This document shows positions 1-13,400 of a stretch of 64,000 nucleotides of DNA, piece after piece. The notes under the pieces were generated by a model. It was not told where the DNA came from. It saw only the letters and a program-made list of their open reading frames with translations, and did no database searches. Both the position numbers and the translations under genes were made by a program. This stretch comes from Aurelia coerulea (taxonomy: Eukaryota; Cnidaria; Scyphozoa; Semaeostomeae; Ulmaridae): the NCBI GenBank assembly GCA_039566865.1, contig CM076960.1, positions 14,174,501 to 14,238,500 of the forward strand. The letters run 5' to 3'. Positions within the stretch are counted from its first letter, which is position 1, and each line of letters begins with the position of its first letter.

Positions 1-225
1 AAATTCATTTGGCAATCATCAGTGCTTTTTTTATGTATGATTCAAAACCAGGTAGTCCTTAAAAAAGCTAAATTTGCTCCTTTTTAAACCGCTTACAAGA
101 TCAGCCATGTCTTGAAAAATAATTTGGTCCTTGATCTACTTGACAAAAAAGAAAATTGAAGATCGGCAGTGTAATCAAATTTTGGTGATTTTTCAAATGC
201 GAGTACTTTTTTGGGACACCCGGTA
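1..225. mobile_element. Fold-back MITE family A, right part (cut by window start)
   Basis: The sequence matches the right half of the complete family A copy at 24645-25195 and ends in the same terminus, ttttgggacacccggta. The left half lies before the window. No coding capacity is visible. The flanking base pair is TA-like. Confidence 0.8.
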
Positions 226-1419
226 TATTTACTTGTTAAAATAAGACCCTAATCAACTTACTGTTCAAATGGACTCACAGCAGGACAGAACTGAGGTTTC
301 ATTTGATAACTATGTTTCTTTGTGGAAAAGATTTTGTGTGTTGCTTCTCTCCTCTGTAGAAATGGGAAAATGCCAGTGTTGGCTACTTTGCAGTCGTTCT
401 TGGAATATTTTTTCAAAATTTGTCTATTGTTGGCTAGGTTTGAAAATTTGTTGATGCTTGCTCTAGGTGCAGTCCTGGTAATATGAAATTAGATTGTGTA
501 CTGCATTTGCATGTCTTGAAAATTTTAGGCATGCGATGGCGTGTGATCCAAAAAACTATTTTTATCATTGTTTAGGACACTTAATAGCCTTCTAAATGTC
601 ATGTAATGCTGGAACTGCTCAGCATTGTCAAAAACAGAGTAGGTGATAGAAGACAGACATTCTCAAATTCAACGAAAATGGTTACATTATTTCCTAAGGT
701 GTGAGACAAAATCTGAGAGATAATAAAATCCAGAGTGTTCAAGTAAACCCTTACAGTATTTGCCCAAGAAACTGCAAGTAAGAATTGTTGGAATTTTTCG
801 AGAGAACTCTTAATTGCAGTCAAGTTATTCTTATCAAGTGAATGAGGCTTGATGTCCCTGTACACATATTTTTATAAGAAACTAAGAATTGGGCTAGTAC
901 TGAAAATTTCTTAAGATTATCAGACTCTGAGTACTCAAGAGGTTCCTGTTATGATATCCTTCTACCTCAGTTTGATAATTATATATTTTTCTATCTGATA
1001 GCTTTTGACATTTAACTTGTCATTTCAAAGCAGTGCTTCAAGAACAGCTCAAACAGGCATTGTACGCAATGTTGATTAGATAACCTTTTGTAGCACGTGA
1101 ATGTGCATATAGATTTCCCTACAAAGATTATCTGATTACATTTGTCCTCTTCTTATCATTTCTTGCTGTCTTTTTTGCCGTTTCATATACCAACGATACT
1201 AATTGTTTAATGTTCTTGGATTAACATTGATGTTCTTTCCCAGATGCTCAATCAAGCATGTGGAACTTTAAGTAGCTCTAATTGTCAAGCACCTCTGCTG
1301 TATTTTGCTTCCTCGCAAGGCCTGATCCAAAATGTAGTATGTGCATGTTTTGTTATACAGTGGCTGCTCTGCTGCAGTATTGTGTTGATTTGTTAATTTT
1401 TATTGTCTTCATTTTGTAG
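226..1419. other. Non-coding stretch before first recognised NOLC1 exon
   Basis: No exon, repeat or element could be supported here. If NOLC1 transcription starts upstream, this is intronic. The first exon(s), which should carry the start codon and LisH motif, were not recognised. Short open frames here have no protein-like composition. Confidence 0.4.
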
Positions 1420-1478
1420 AAGTCCAGCAGTGTCACCAAGTCTGAATTAAAAGAGTTTATACAGCATTATGAAACGTG
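1420..1478 (+). CDS. NOLC1: NOLC1 exon a (end of N-terminal region)
   Basis: The acceptor is ttttgtag and the donor is GTG|gtaagt. The only open frame ([19 protein letters not shown]...) joins in phase 2 to the next exon to give [14 protein letters not shown]. This resembles the animal Nopp140 segment just after the LisH motif (L..IY..WLKSAK.P..K). The match is short, so confidence is moderate. An upstream exon is needed for the start codon. Confidence 0.6.
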
Positions 1479-4400
1479 GTAAGTACCTTTACTTAGTGGA
1501 TTAACGTATGGGTCTACAGGGGTAAAAGTGGCTACAGTTCAACAGTCGATTTCAGTTATATATTTTGATTTTAAATTCCTCCACAACACATATTCATAAT
1601 ACGAATGTACACTTAAAAACGAAAAAAATTATTTATATATCTGGTTTGTATCAAGTGTGATAGATCAAGTGTTGTATCCTAAACTATTTATCAAATTTGA
1701 ATTAGTTCTACTTACCATTATTTTGTTTAACTCGTTGTACTATTGTTCTTTTTGGCCAGAGCTTTTCTCTCACCTCTGAGGCTTATCCAGCCACTCTTCA
1801 ATGAGTTGTCAAAGAGGCCTCAGAGGTGAGGCAGCTCTAGCCAAAAAGTACAATAGAGCAATGAGTGAAACAAAGTAATGTCAAGTATAGAACAACTTCA
1901 AATTTTATGAATAAATTATATATTTGTCATTTTGAAAATTGAAATCAATTGCACAAAAGCAAAACCCAGCATTAAACTACAGAAATTGGCAGCAGGGCAT
2001 TTGTTAAGGCAGGCAATTCAAATGTAAGTTAATTAAGTGGAAAGAAAATGTAAATAAGTATAGTTATTTAATCATAAGTTGTGAAGTTTTCTTGAACTCT
2101 GACTGAGTTAGAAAAATTCAAACTTAGAACAAAATGGTGTATGAAACTTTTGATATTTTATCAGTGTTAGCATTTCTTGGGATGAAAAGGCACACATGAA
2201 GTCGAAAATCAAATGGATGTAGACGGGATAGTGTGTGTTTCCTAAAATAAAGACAGTACGGAAAATTTAGACACCTTTTTGCCAATGAGAATGAATGTAC
2301 TAAGTTATTATAAAGATATAGGTTTTGTAACGCTAACTATTTTCAGACGGTGCAAGGTACCTGGGTTGTCAAAAAAATCAATTTTTACCAATGAAAAAAG
2401 CTGTCCCTGCCTCAAAACTTAAAATATTTAAAATTTAAACTTTGAAATTTGAAAACTGAAACTGAAAACATATTTATATATAGCAGTTTTCCTGATTTTA
2501 AATGGCAAGCAATTGGTATACTAGGTGTGCCAAAACAACTTCAAACATTTGAAGTTCATTTCACTAAAAAAATGCTTGATAATTCACTCAAACACATTTT
2601 GTCCCCATTAAGTGTTAAGAATCAGAAGCAGAACATCTATTATCTAATGATGGTTTAAGATAACTTCTGAATCTTGGAGGAAATAAAACACATTTTGCAT
2701 ATTGCCATGAGAAAGGGGGATCTTAAGTTGATCGAAAGTCTCAGGCCCTTCTTGGCACATTCCAGAGTAAAGTAATTTTCATGAAGTCCAGTGCGTAGAA
2801 AATAGAACAAAGATCACAAAGAACACTTTTACCTTTTGGCTATTGGCAAAACTTTTATTTATTCCAAATTATCAAGTATTCCATGGATAACAAAGTTTCA
2901 GAAATGTGAACTCCTTTTTCGTGCACCCAGTGTTGTAATACCATTTCTCTAGAGAAGAAAACATTGGATTCTTTTTGTCATAAGGTATACCATAACCTTA
3001 ACCTCAAATTGACTTCGGATAGCTTCAGGAGACTTTCATGTTATTTTCTGGAAGAGGCTTGCAGTTTCTTGAAATGGTTCCTTGTAAAAAGGATGAATAT
3101 GTATCAATTAATTTTTTAGTTCAAATGTCAGTCATTCAGCCAAAGAGCCTCCTGCAAAGAAACAGAAGCTTGCAAATAAAGGTTAGTGTGTTTGAAGGTA
3201 GCAAAACTATATTTTGTTGGATAGGTTGCAAGAAAAATGGTTTTTCCTCTCTTTCAAATGAAGTTATACTCAAATTCATTCTATATGGAGACAAAAGGTT
3301 AACCATCGACAACAATAAAAACTACTCGAGGCAACCCTCAAATTTATTCATGCTACAGAACGCTTTTGAATGTTCCATTGCTGCAAACTCCCATACATAA
3401 GAACCTTTTTCAGTTTCATTGTGTATTCGTAGCCAATTATTTATTTTAGTTTAGTTAATTTTCCTTGTATTTTTGTTTAACGGTGTGCATCTTTATGTTT
3501 TGGCCATGGGGTAGTCATTGTCTTTTGCTCCTCATGGTATCGTCCCCGTATTGTTGTATAGTAATTAGAAAGTATGGTGGAACGTATTGATGTATTGTAA
3601 TATTTTATATCATTAAAAAAAATGAATATCAGAAGTATACACAGTTACTGTACCTAGTTCAGAGTATCCAATAATGTGCATGCCTGGTCATAAGACTTTA
3701 AGCAGGCCAGGGGGCAGTAAATTTTTCTTCTTGTAATGTCCAGGCAAAGCTATTCACAACTGAATTTATAGAAGACAAACTAAAAATCCAAATCCAAGAT
3801 CAAGGATTCAACAATGCCCAAAACTTCAACAGCAACAACACCCTTTTCTTAATCCTCTGATTTGGAGCTTTTGAATAATGCTTGCAAAGTTTACCTCAAT
3901 TAAATATTCTTTCATTACTATAAGGCATATGGATGCATGACATGAGCAGCAATATCATAGGGGTATGAAATCTTTTCAGTATTTCGAAATGGGGTTTCAA
4001 ATATTATTGAAGTTAGTAAATGGGGTAAGGAAAGTTTTCCATTTGTGCCCAAAATTCTTCCACCCCTGTACCCAGCATTAAAGGTGAAGACTTCCTTAGT
4101 ACCATTCAAGTGGAAAAGTTTAAATTTGAGCTCTTCAAGAATGTTTTACCCTCAGACAATCCTCGCCAAAACCTTTGTCTCAAACTAATTTTTCAGCTTT
4201 TTTCGACAGAAAAAAAAGTGCCGCGGAATATCTCATAAGCCCCCCTTCCCCCCAAGTCAATGTTGTTTGTCTTCACTCAGAATACTTGCTGCATGATCTT
4301 TTCTAAGTTAGAGAAATCAGTCTTCACTCAGGATACTTGCTGCATGATATTTTCTAAAGTAGAGAAATCAGCAACATTGACTTGGGGGATAAAGGGGTAT

Positions 4401-7400
4401 TTGCTCTTCAGATCTACTTTTCCTCGTTTGGTGACAAGGGTTTTGGCGAGGATCGCAGCTATCAAAATTGATACAATATCCTGCCATAGGGATCCTGAAA
4501 ATGATACATACTCAGTTCATTGGCACATCTTCATTTGAAAAAATATGTGTGTGCTCCAGGGTAATAGCTTATTTTCAGAATGATTTCTTTGTCTCTTTTG
4601 AAGGACAAAAAGGAAAACAAAGTAGCAGCTCGTCAGATAGCTCTTCTGATTCAGAGAGTGGTGAAAAAACTTCAAAGCAAAATAATAAAAAGACTGTGGT
4701 TCAAACACCGATGGTTTTGAAAAGAAAAAAGGAATCATCAACATCAAGTGACAGTAGTGATGAAAGTTCAACAGGTATAAATTTGAATTTTATTTACTTT
4801 CACTTCTTTCCATCATTTTCACAGAATCCTAATTTGCACCATTTGCGATGTTGAAAGAAGTAACAAACAAAAAAAGGGATGTAGCCTGGCCATTTTGCTA
4901 TGTGATGTTTAAATCCCTTATTTCAATAGATTACTCGCTTATGTGTCAGATACTTTCAGGGTTAGCCTTTTTTGGATCGCTCATTAGAAGCTGTTAAACA
5001 AATTCCAACATCAAAAAATGTATTTAATTGAAATATGTTTAATAAGCAAACAATTCATGTTAATTTATATCTAAATACAAAATTGCATTTCACAGTTGTC
5101 TTGGGCACATCCAGTTGTAATTTTATCCTGTCATCAATACAATAGACTGCTTTTGAACATAGTTACATCATTTACCTAGAAAAAGTATCTCTTCATTAAA
5201 TTTTATAGATGAGGAGTCAAATACGAAAAAACCTGATACAAAGAAGACAAAATTGGAAGTAAAGGCCAAGCTGCAGATTCCTGCATCTAAAACCTTACCA
5301 AGTAAGATAAATCATATTTTCCTTTATTTGCCAAAAATTTAACATCTGACAATGTCAAATGAGTGCACTGTTATCTGTACCAAATTGCCACCGGATGTCT
5401 TGAAAATGTTTTTATCTTACCATGACTACAATAGATTATCCAATGGTTTGGTTCGTTTGAAATTGGCCAACTATTACCCCATTCACACTGAAACAGTTAA
5501 ACCAGCTTAATATAAATCAAATACAAATATAAAATTTGAACCTCGATCTGTTGGATCGACCAATAAGAATGTAGCGTTTTATAACCTGATTTACTTTGAG
5601 CTGTTTGTTTGCCAGTGTGAATGAGGTATATAAAATACATTAAGCATTGACTATTATTTTGGTATATCATCTCCTCAAAGCCAATGCTTAGTATACCACC
5701 GTAACCCCTACTGGCACTTTTTTCCTTAGCTAAGAATAATGACAGGGAGCATGATCATTATCTGAGGAGGAAAACCAGACAACAAATAATGGTGTCATAT
5801 ACCCCTTTGACACGGAGGAAAAAGACGAGATCATGATCCAGATCGCAATCCCGATCCTGATAAAATGTGCCGTGTAAATACTCGATCGCGATCGCGATCG
5901 CAATCCCCTAAAATTTGATCCCACTTCAGAGGTGGATCGCGATCCGGATCGCAATCCCGATCCTGAAAAGTGTGCCGTGTAAACGCTTCTTGGGATCGCG
6001 ATCCCGTTCGAAATCCTTTAAGCATGCGCAGTAGACTCAACCGCCATTTGTCTATTGTTGTTGTAGTGTTTCTAGGCTCCGTAACTATGCGCAATACGCA
6101 TGTGCGAATGGATCGCGATCCTGATCCGTTTTCGTTTGACGCCAGTGTAAACGCAACTCGAACGCGATCTTGATCCTTGTGGGTCACGATCTGGATCGCG
6201 ATCCCCTATTTTTGCTTTGTGTAAACGGGGTAATAAATGTTAAATTGTATGAGTTGACTTGCTTATTTAAGTCCATTGAAAGCTGATGGATACAATTATC
6301 GTCATTCTAAAGTTATAAATTGAAACAAATTTGATCGTAATGTCTATCCTTTTTCAAGACCTTTTAAAAACAGATTTGAAGTGAAATTGTCAAAATATCT
6401 ACAACGGTGTGACTGATTTTCGTGAAATGAATTCCTGCATATATGTTTGCCTTTTTGCTGCAAACAGAGACCGACAAGATTGTTTACTTCCTGGGAATGG
6501 CAAAAATTTCGTCCGAACTTATTGTGAAAATTTCGTTTGATTTTACAGTGATTTTGTAGATTTTAGAGGGTAGTTTGCGCAAGTTGTAGGTATAATATAC
6601 CGGGTGTCCCAAAATGATGTATTATCGTTTGATTGCTTGTATGTCCATAACCAATGAACCGATTTTCAAAAATTTTATTTCATCCGATTGCCGAAAGGCT
6701 AAATTGTATTTGAGGATGTTGGTTGTGGTTTAGGCCGATTTCTTCATGTTGAAAAGAAGATCGATAAACCTGCTCATATTCAAGCCTTGGGTGGCCTGAA
6801 AAAGAAACGGCCTTCTTTCCCAGTCAACATTTTAGATGTGATGCAAAAGGCTGAACTTATATTTGGTTCAGAGAATATATGTGGTTCAGAGAATACGAAT
6901 TCGAGTTTAGCCATTTTGTATCACATCAAAATGTTGACTGGAAAAATTGGCCGTTGCTTTCTCATGCCACCTAAGGCTTGAATTTGAGCAGGTTTATCAA
7001 TCTTCTTTTCGACATGAAAACGTCGTGGTAAAACCGCAACCAACATCTTAAAATACAATTTATCCTTCAGGCAATCAAATAAAACAAAGCTTGAAAATCG
7101 GTTCATTGGTTATGGACATGTAACCAATCAAACAATAGTACATCATTTTGGGACACCTGGTAGTTCTAAAATTACTTGATGAAATTGACCACATTCATAA
7201 ACCAGCAACATAAGGTTTAAACTCAACTCAACATAACATAAAGCAAATACTTGTATTGCATACAATTTTAAGAGTGATTGCTGGGTAGGTCGTTAAAAGT
7301 GGCACGGTAACTGTCATTACTTTTGTCACGAAGACGTGCAACCAAAATGCAATCTGGTTGGCACATGACAGGTTCAGGTTCTGCCGCATTGGACGGCAAC

Positions 7401-10400
7401 GCAAAATTTTCCTTCTCAAAAATTTTTCTGCGGCTTAAAATCTTGCAAAAATTTCCTGGGAATGGCGTTCCCCTCATCCCACATTTTGTCGGCTTCTGGC
7501 TGCAAAATAATTAGTGATCAATTGAAATCGGTCCATTGATTGGTCCATTGAAATCGGTCAACTCATTAGTGATTCAGTCATTCTACTTTTCAGCAAATGC
7601 TACATAATTTTGGGACACCCTGTGCTTGTCACTTCTTTCTTTATTTTATTTATTTTTTCATTTTATTTATCTTATTTATTTATTTAGTTATTCATTTATT
7701 TGTTTATTTATTTATTATGATTTGCTTTGTTTATTTCCTTGCAGCTTCAAAGGCACAGCCAGCAAAGGCGAAATCAAGTAGCAGTTCTGAATCATCCTCG
7801 GATAGTTCCTCTGAGGAGGAAGCCACTAAAACCAAGACAACAACACCAACAGTCAAACAAAACTTCACGAAAATAGCAAATAAGAAAGATTCCGGTTCAG
7901 GATCAGAAGACAGTTCATCGGATAGTGATACTGAGCAGCAAAATGTTCAAGGTAACAAAGATCAAAATGCGAAAAATCAAAATAGCAAAGTGCAGAGCAC
8001 AACAGGTCAAATTGCGAAAGCTAAAATATCAGCTACAAAAAGTCAACAACAGCAAGGTTCAGGCTCATCGTCAGACAGTTCGAGTGATGAGGATGAAAGC
8101 AAGAATGCAGGAGCCAAGCCTATTGCAAAAACTGTAGTTGCAAAAACAGCAGTTAAAAAGGTTGCTACAGCGAAGAAAGCGAGCTCTAGTAGCTCCTCAG
8201 ATGATAGTTCTTCCTCTAGTGAAGATGAAGGCAAAACAGCAAAGGCAGCAATTGCAAAAACTGCAGTTGCAAAACCAGCAGTTAAAAAGGTTGCTGCAGC
8301 CCCCATAAAGCAATCTACAGCGAAGAAAGCAAGCTCTAGTAGCTCGTCAGATGATAGTTCTTCCTCTAGTGAAGATGAAGGCAAAACATCAAAGGCAGCG
8401 ATTGCAAAAACTGCAGTTGCAAAAACAGCAGTTAAAAAGGTTGCTGCAACCTCCATAAAGCAATCTACAGCGAAGAAAGCAAGCTCTAGTAGCTCGTCAG
8501 ACGATAGCTCTTCCTCCAGTGAAGATGAAGGCAAAACAGCAAAGACAGCAATTGCAAAAACTGCAATTGCAAAACCAGCAGTTAAAAAGGTTGCTGCAAC
8601 TTCCATAAAGCAATCTACAGCGAAGAAAGCAAGCTCTAGTAGCTCGTCAGACGATAGTTCTTCCTCCAGTGAAGATGAAGGCAAAACATCAAAGGCAGCT
8701 ATTGCAAAAACTGCAGTTGCAAAAACAGCAGTTAAAAAGTTTGCTGCAGCCCCCATAAAGCAATCTACAGCGAAGAAAGCGAGCTCTAGTAGCTCGGCTG
8801 ACGATAGTTCTTCCTCCAGTGAAGATGAAGGCAAAACAGCAAAGACAGCAATTGAAAAAACTGCAGTGGCAAAAACAGCAGTTAAAAAGGTTGCTGCAAC
8901 TCCCGTAAAACAATCTACAGCGAAGAAAGCGAGCTCTAGTAGCTCTTCAGACGATAGTTCTTCCTCTAGTGAAGACGAAGGCAAAACATCAAAGGCAGTG
9001 ATTGCAAAAACTGCAATTGCAAAACCAGCAGTTAAAAAGGTTGCTGCAACCTCCATAAAGCAATCTACAGCGAAGAAAGCGAGCTCTAGTAGCTCGTCTG
9101 ACGATAGTTCTTCCTCTAGTGAAGATGAAGGCAAAACAGCAAAGACAGCAATTGCAAAAACTGCAGTGGCAAAAACAGCAGTTAAAAAGGTTGCTGCAAC
9201 TCCCGTAAAACAATCTACAGCGAAGAAAGCGAGCTCTAGTAGCTCTTCAGACGATAGTTCTTCCTCTAGTGAAGACGAAGGCAAAACATCAAAGGCAGTG
9301 ATTGCAAAAACTGCAATTGCAAAACCAGCAGTTAAAAAGGTTGCTGCAACCTCCATAAAGCAATCTACAGCGAAGAAAGCGAGCTCTAGTAGCTCGTCTG
9401 ACGATAGTTCTTCCTCTAGTGAAGATGAAGGCAAAACTGGAAAGGTACCAATTGCAAAAACCACTGCGCCAAATACGGCAGTTAAAAAGGTTGCTGCAAC
9501 TCCCGTAAAACAATCTACAGCGAAGAAAGCGAGCTCTAGTAGCTCTTCAGACGATAGTTCTTCCTCTAGTGAAGACGAAGGCAAAACATCAAAGGCAGTG
9601 ATTGCAAAAACTGCAGTTGCAAAAACAGCAGTTAAAAAGGTTGCTGCAACCTCCATAAAGCAATCTACAGCGAAGAAAGCGAGCTCTAGTAGTTCGTCAG
9701 ACGATAGTTCTTCCTCTAGTGAAGATGAAGGCAAAACTGGAAAGGTACCAATTGCAAAAACCACTGCGCCAAATACGGCACAGCCAAAAGCCATAGCAAA
9801 TAAAGTGGCTAGCTCAAGCAGCTCATCTGCAGATAGCTCAAGTGAAGAAGAAGGGCATACTTCAAAGACAAAAACGCCCGAACAGACAGCGAAGAAGCAG
9901 CAGCAGCAAAAAATAAAATTTGTTCCAAGAATTTTGCTGAAAGGAGGGCCAACAAAAGAGCTACCTTCGAACTGCCCTAAGAAGAAAGAAGATAGCTCCA
10001 GCTCGTCTTCAGAGAGTTCTAGTGAAGATGAAGGCAAGGCAAAACAGACAAAAACAAATGTCGTTGTTGCAAACAATGCAACTAAACCCACAGCCACTAA
10101 AAAGAATGAAAGTTCAAGCTCATCTGAAGACAGCTCTAGTGATGAAGACGAAACACCAAAACCAAAGCCCAATGTACCATCAAAGAACGATATCGGAAAA
10201 GCTGTAAAAACAAGCAAGAATAAACCTGAGTCCAGTGATAGTTCTAGTGATGACAGCTCGGAAGATGACAAAGTTGTACCAGCAAAGCAAGTCACAAAAA
10301 AGGTTGATAGTGCTGTGAAGACAACCACAAAGAATTCTAATTCGAAAGAGAGCTCTAGTGATTCCAGCTCTGATGAGGAAACTAAGCCAAAAGGGAAAGT

Positions 10401-13400
10401 AGCTTCTGCAAATGCGAATTCTAAGAGAACGGCACAAAATTCCAAGAAAGCAGAATCTTCAAACTCTTCTGATTCTTCTGATGAAAGTGATAATGAGAGC
10501 AAGGTGAACAAAGTTGTGAAAAAGGACACTAAGCCAAATGGAACTTCAGCGAAACCGATAACAAATGGGAATAAAGACTCGAAAATGGACGGGGGTGGGG
10601 AAGGCGATTCTTCTTCAAGTTCGGATAATTCTGATGATGATTCAAGGTACGTTGATTGAATTATTCTTGTTTTTCGATATCCCTTGTCTGACGGGTGGAC
10701 CAAAACAGTAGCCCCTAAGACTGGAATATTTCTGAAACACTTTCTAAATGCAAGATTTTGATGAAATGTATACCAGCATGTAGTGCAACATAAAAACCCT
10801 TTGAGCAAAAGCACTAACGGTAATGACGTATCTGCAGTACGTGCAGAGAGACGAGGTTTGGAATGAATCGAAGATTCACTGATACCCGAAAGTCTGAAGT
10901 ATTCATTGTTATTTTTCCTCCATTTCTTTCAGCATTAAATATAGGTAAAGATTGGATTTATAGAAAGTTCCTTTAGGTCGAAGTACTCGAAAAAGAGATA
11001 CCTGGTGTGCCAAAATAAACTATGCACATTTGGCAGGCCACAATAAATCGTACACTGCACCGATTTTGAAGATTTATGACTCAGCAGAAAGCCTGAATTA
11101 GATTCTATGACTTTTTGCAATTTTTTCCGTTTTCAGTTTTTAAAGCTAGAAGCGAGTTTCTTAAAATTTTCGTTTTCGAAAACATTGAAAACGATAAAAA
11201 AGCGTTGATCAAATTTTGAAAGATTCAACATGAATGAACAAAGAGAAAACGTTTTCAGGGTGATTTAGGGGTTTAGTACGAACTCTCGTACAGCAGATTA
11301 TTCGATTTCTAATTGGTCGATTTCTAAATCGCAAATCACCACGAACAAGTTCTCTCTTTGTCTATTCATGTCGATTCGTTAGAAAACTTGATCGATGCTT
11401 TTTTTATCGTTTTCAGTGTTTTCGAAAACTAAAACTTTTGGAAACTCGCTTCTAGCTCTAAAAACTGAAATGAAAAAATTTGCAAAAAATTCCAGTATCT
11501 AATTGAAGCTTTCTGCTAATGATTAAGTCATAAATCTTCAAAATCGGGCCAGTGCACGATTTATCGTGGCCTGCCAAACCTACATAATTTATTTTTGGCA
11601 CACCCGGTAGTAATCTTGTCATTTAGAGTAACATGCAATACATTTATTTCCCTCAAGGCTTAAAGGCAGTCTATCACGTATCTGATTGGCTGCAACAAAG
11701 TCAGAGCTCAACACAACAAATATCTTTGCGAATCAGTGCATTTGAAACAAAGGAGGGCTGATCGCTATCACTTTCTATGGCCGTAGAAAGTCAGTAGGAT
11801 TAGCATAGCAGCCATTCAAATTTCCTATTATTTGTATTGTCATTATCACCCAATGAAATGCGTGACAGACTTCCTTTAAACAATGGTTTTAGAAAAAATA
11901 TGAGATCTATAAGTCATTGCCTCTATAGACTTGCCCCAAGTCTATCCCTTCCGTCCGTCTACCGTTCCCTTTTTATAGTAGTTCCTGGATCCGCCATTTA
12001 ATGGATCTACCATTCCAACATTCCGTCAAGAGAGCTCGAGAGATCGATCTCTCGAGCTCTCTGGACGGAATGTTGGGGAATGGCGGATCCAGGAAATGGC
12101 GGATCCAGGAACTACTGTAAAGGGAGCGGTAGACGGACGGAAGAGATAGACTTGGGGCAAGTCTATTGCCTCTATAAAGCCTTGACTCTTGACTCTCAAG
12201 GTGAGGAAAATTTGTCTTAGTGAGGAGATTGTTCATAGTTTTTTAATCAAGGATTTTACGCCTATTTTCACGCATTTCGTAGTTACGGATTCTTTGAAAA
12301 GTAGGGCTTGCCTATGTTTCCGATGCTCAGAAAATAGAACAGAAGTCACGAAAATATTTCAGCGTTTCGGGTACCAACCAAAACTATGTTTTCCTATATT
12401 TTTCAAATGCGTGACAAAATACAACAAAAATCACGAAAGTAATTCAGCGTGTCGGGTATCAACCAAAGTTTAATTAATTCCAATGTCTCGATTATTCTCT
12501 GTATAACAAGGTTTCAAACATGTGAAGTTCCTTTTTGGTCCGCTTGGAAACAGTACGCCTTGTAAGCAAAAAAACTTCTTACACAGTACAGTTTTATGAT
12601 AGTTTAGAACCTTGACTTGTTTTGTCTTTTCCTCTCTCTGGGTCTCTCATCATCTTTCTTACATCATGACTTTCACAATCAGTACGAATGAGCCTTCTCC
12701 ATTCTTGCCTGTTGTCTACAACCGTCTTCCAAAGATCTAATAATTGACCACACTTCAAAGATTTTTGCAGGTTTCCTTAAATCTTTTTTGTACATATTTT
12801 TATCGAATTACCTAAGAAAATACTACTATACAACAGTACGAGGATGATACCAAGGGGAGCAAAAGATCACGACTACCCCCTGGTCTTCACATGAAGACCA
12901 TACAACTAAAATACGACTAAATATACATTACATGTGTAGTAGAATTGCTACATATAGACAATTTGTATGGATACTTGAGAGCTGGTTTCACATTGGACGT
13001 TAGGCAAAACATACGCGATAAGGACGACCACCCAGTGTCCCCATCGCTCAGGGACTCTTTCTGCCAACGGGGCAGGGTAACCTTCTACCAAATTGTTAAT
13101 TGTTAACATTCATCTGTGGTGAAGGAGCTAGTCGTTAAAGCTGCGTGAGCCTAACATCGAATATGAAACAAGTGTACAAAAGAATACGGGAAGGGGAATC
13201 GACAGCAAGGGACTTTTTGAGAACGGATTGAGTGGTTGAGTGACGACCTTAAATCTCAGACTGGTGCGGCCAACTGGTTGAGATCCATGAAATGATTCAC
13301 TATGCAAGAATGCCATTACCTGTCTGTCGTCATCCTTTCTACGGATATAGACAATTCAACTCGGTAGAATGACTGACAGTTCTTTTCCTATTTTTGTGCA

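Noticed and set aside
1245..1330. Possible upstream NOLC1 exon after tctttcccag with an ATG
   Set aside because: The translated segment shows no LisH or Nopp140 similarity, no donor gives a frame consistent with the exon at 1420, and the match is no better than chance.
5730..6187. Open frames rich in RSRS/DRDRD residues
   Set aside because: They are produced by the ggatcgcgatcc palindromes of a MITE on both strands, not by a coding gene.
8043..10814. 923-codon open frame on the minus strand, with a leucine/glutamate/phenylalanine-rich product
   Set aside because: It is the exact antisense of the NOLC1 repeat exon, where serine codons (AGC/TCT/TCA) and lysine codons (AAA/AAG) rarely give stops in reverse. 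No splice or start context supports it.
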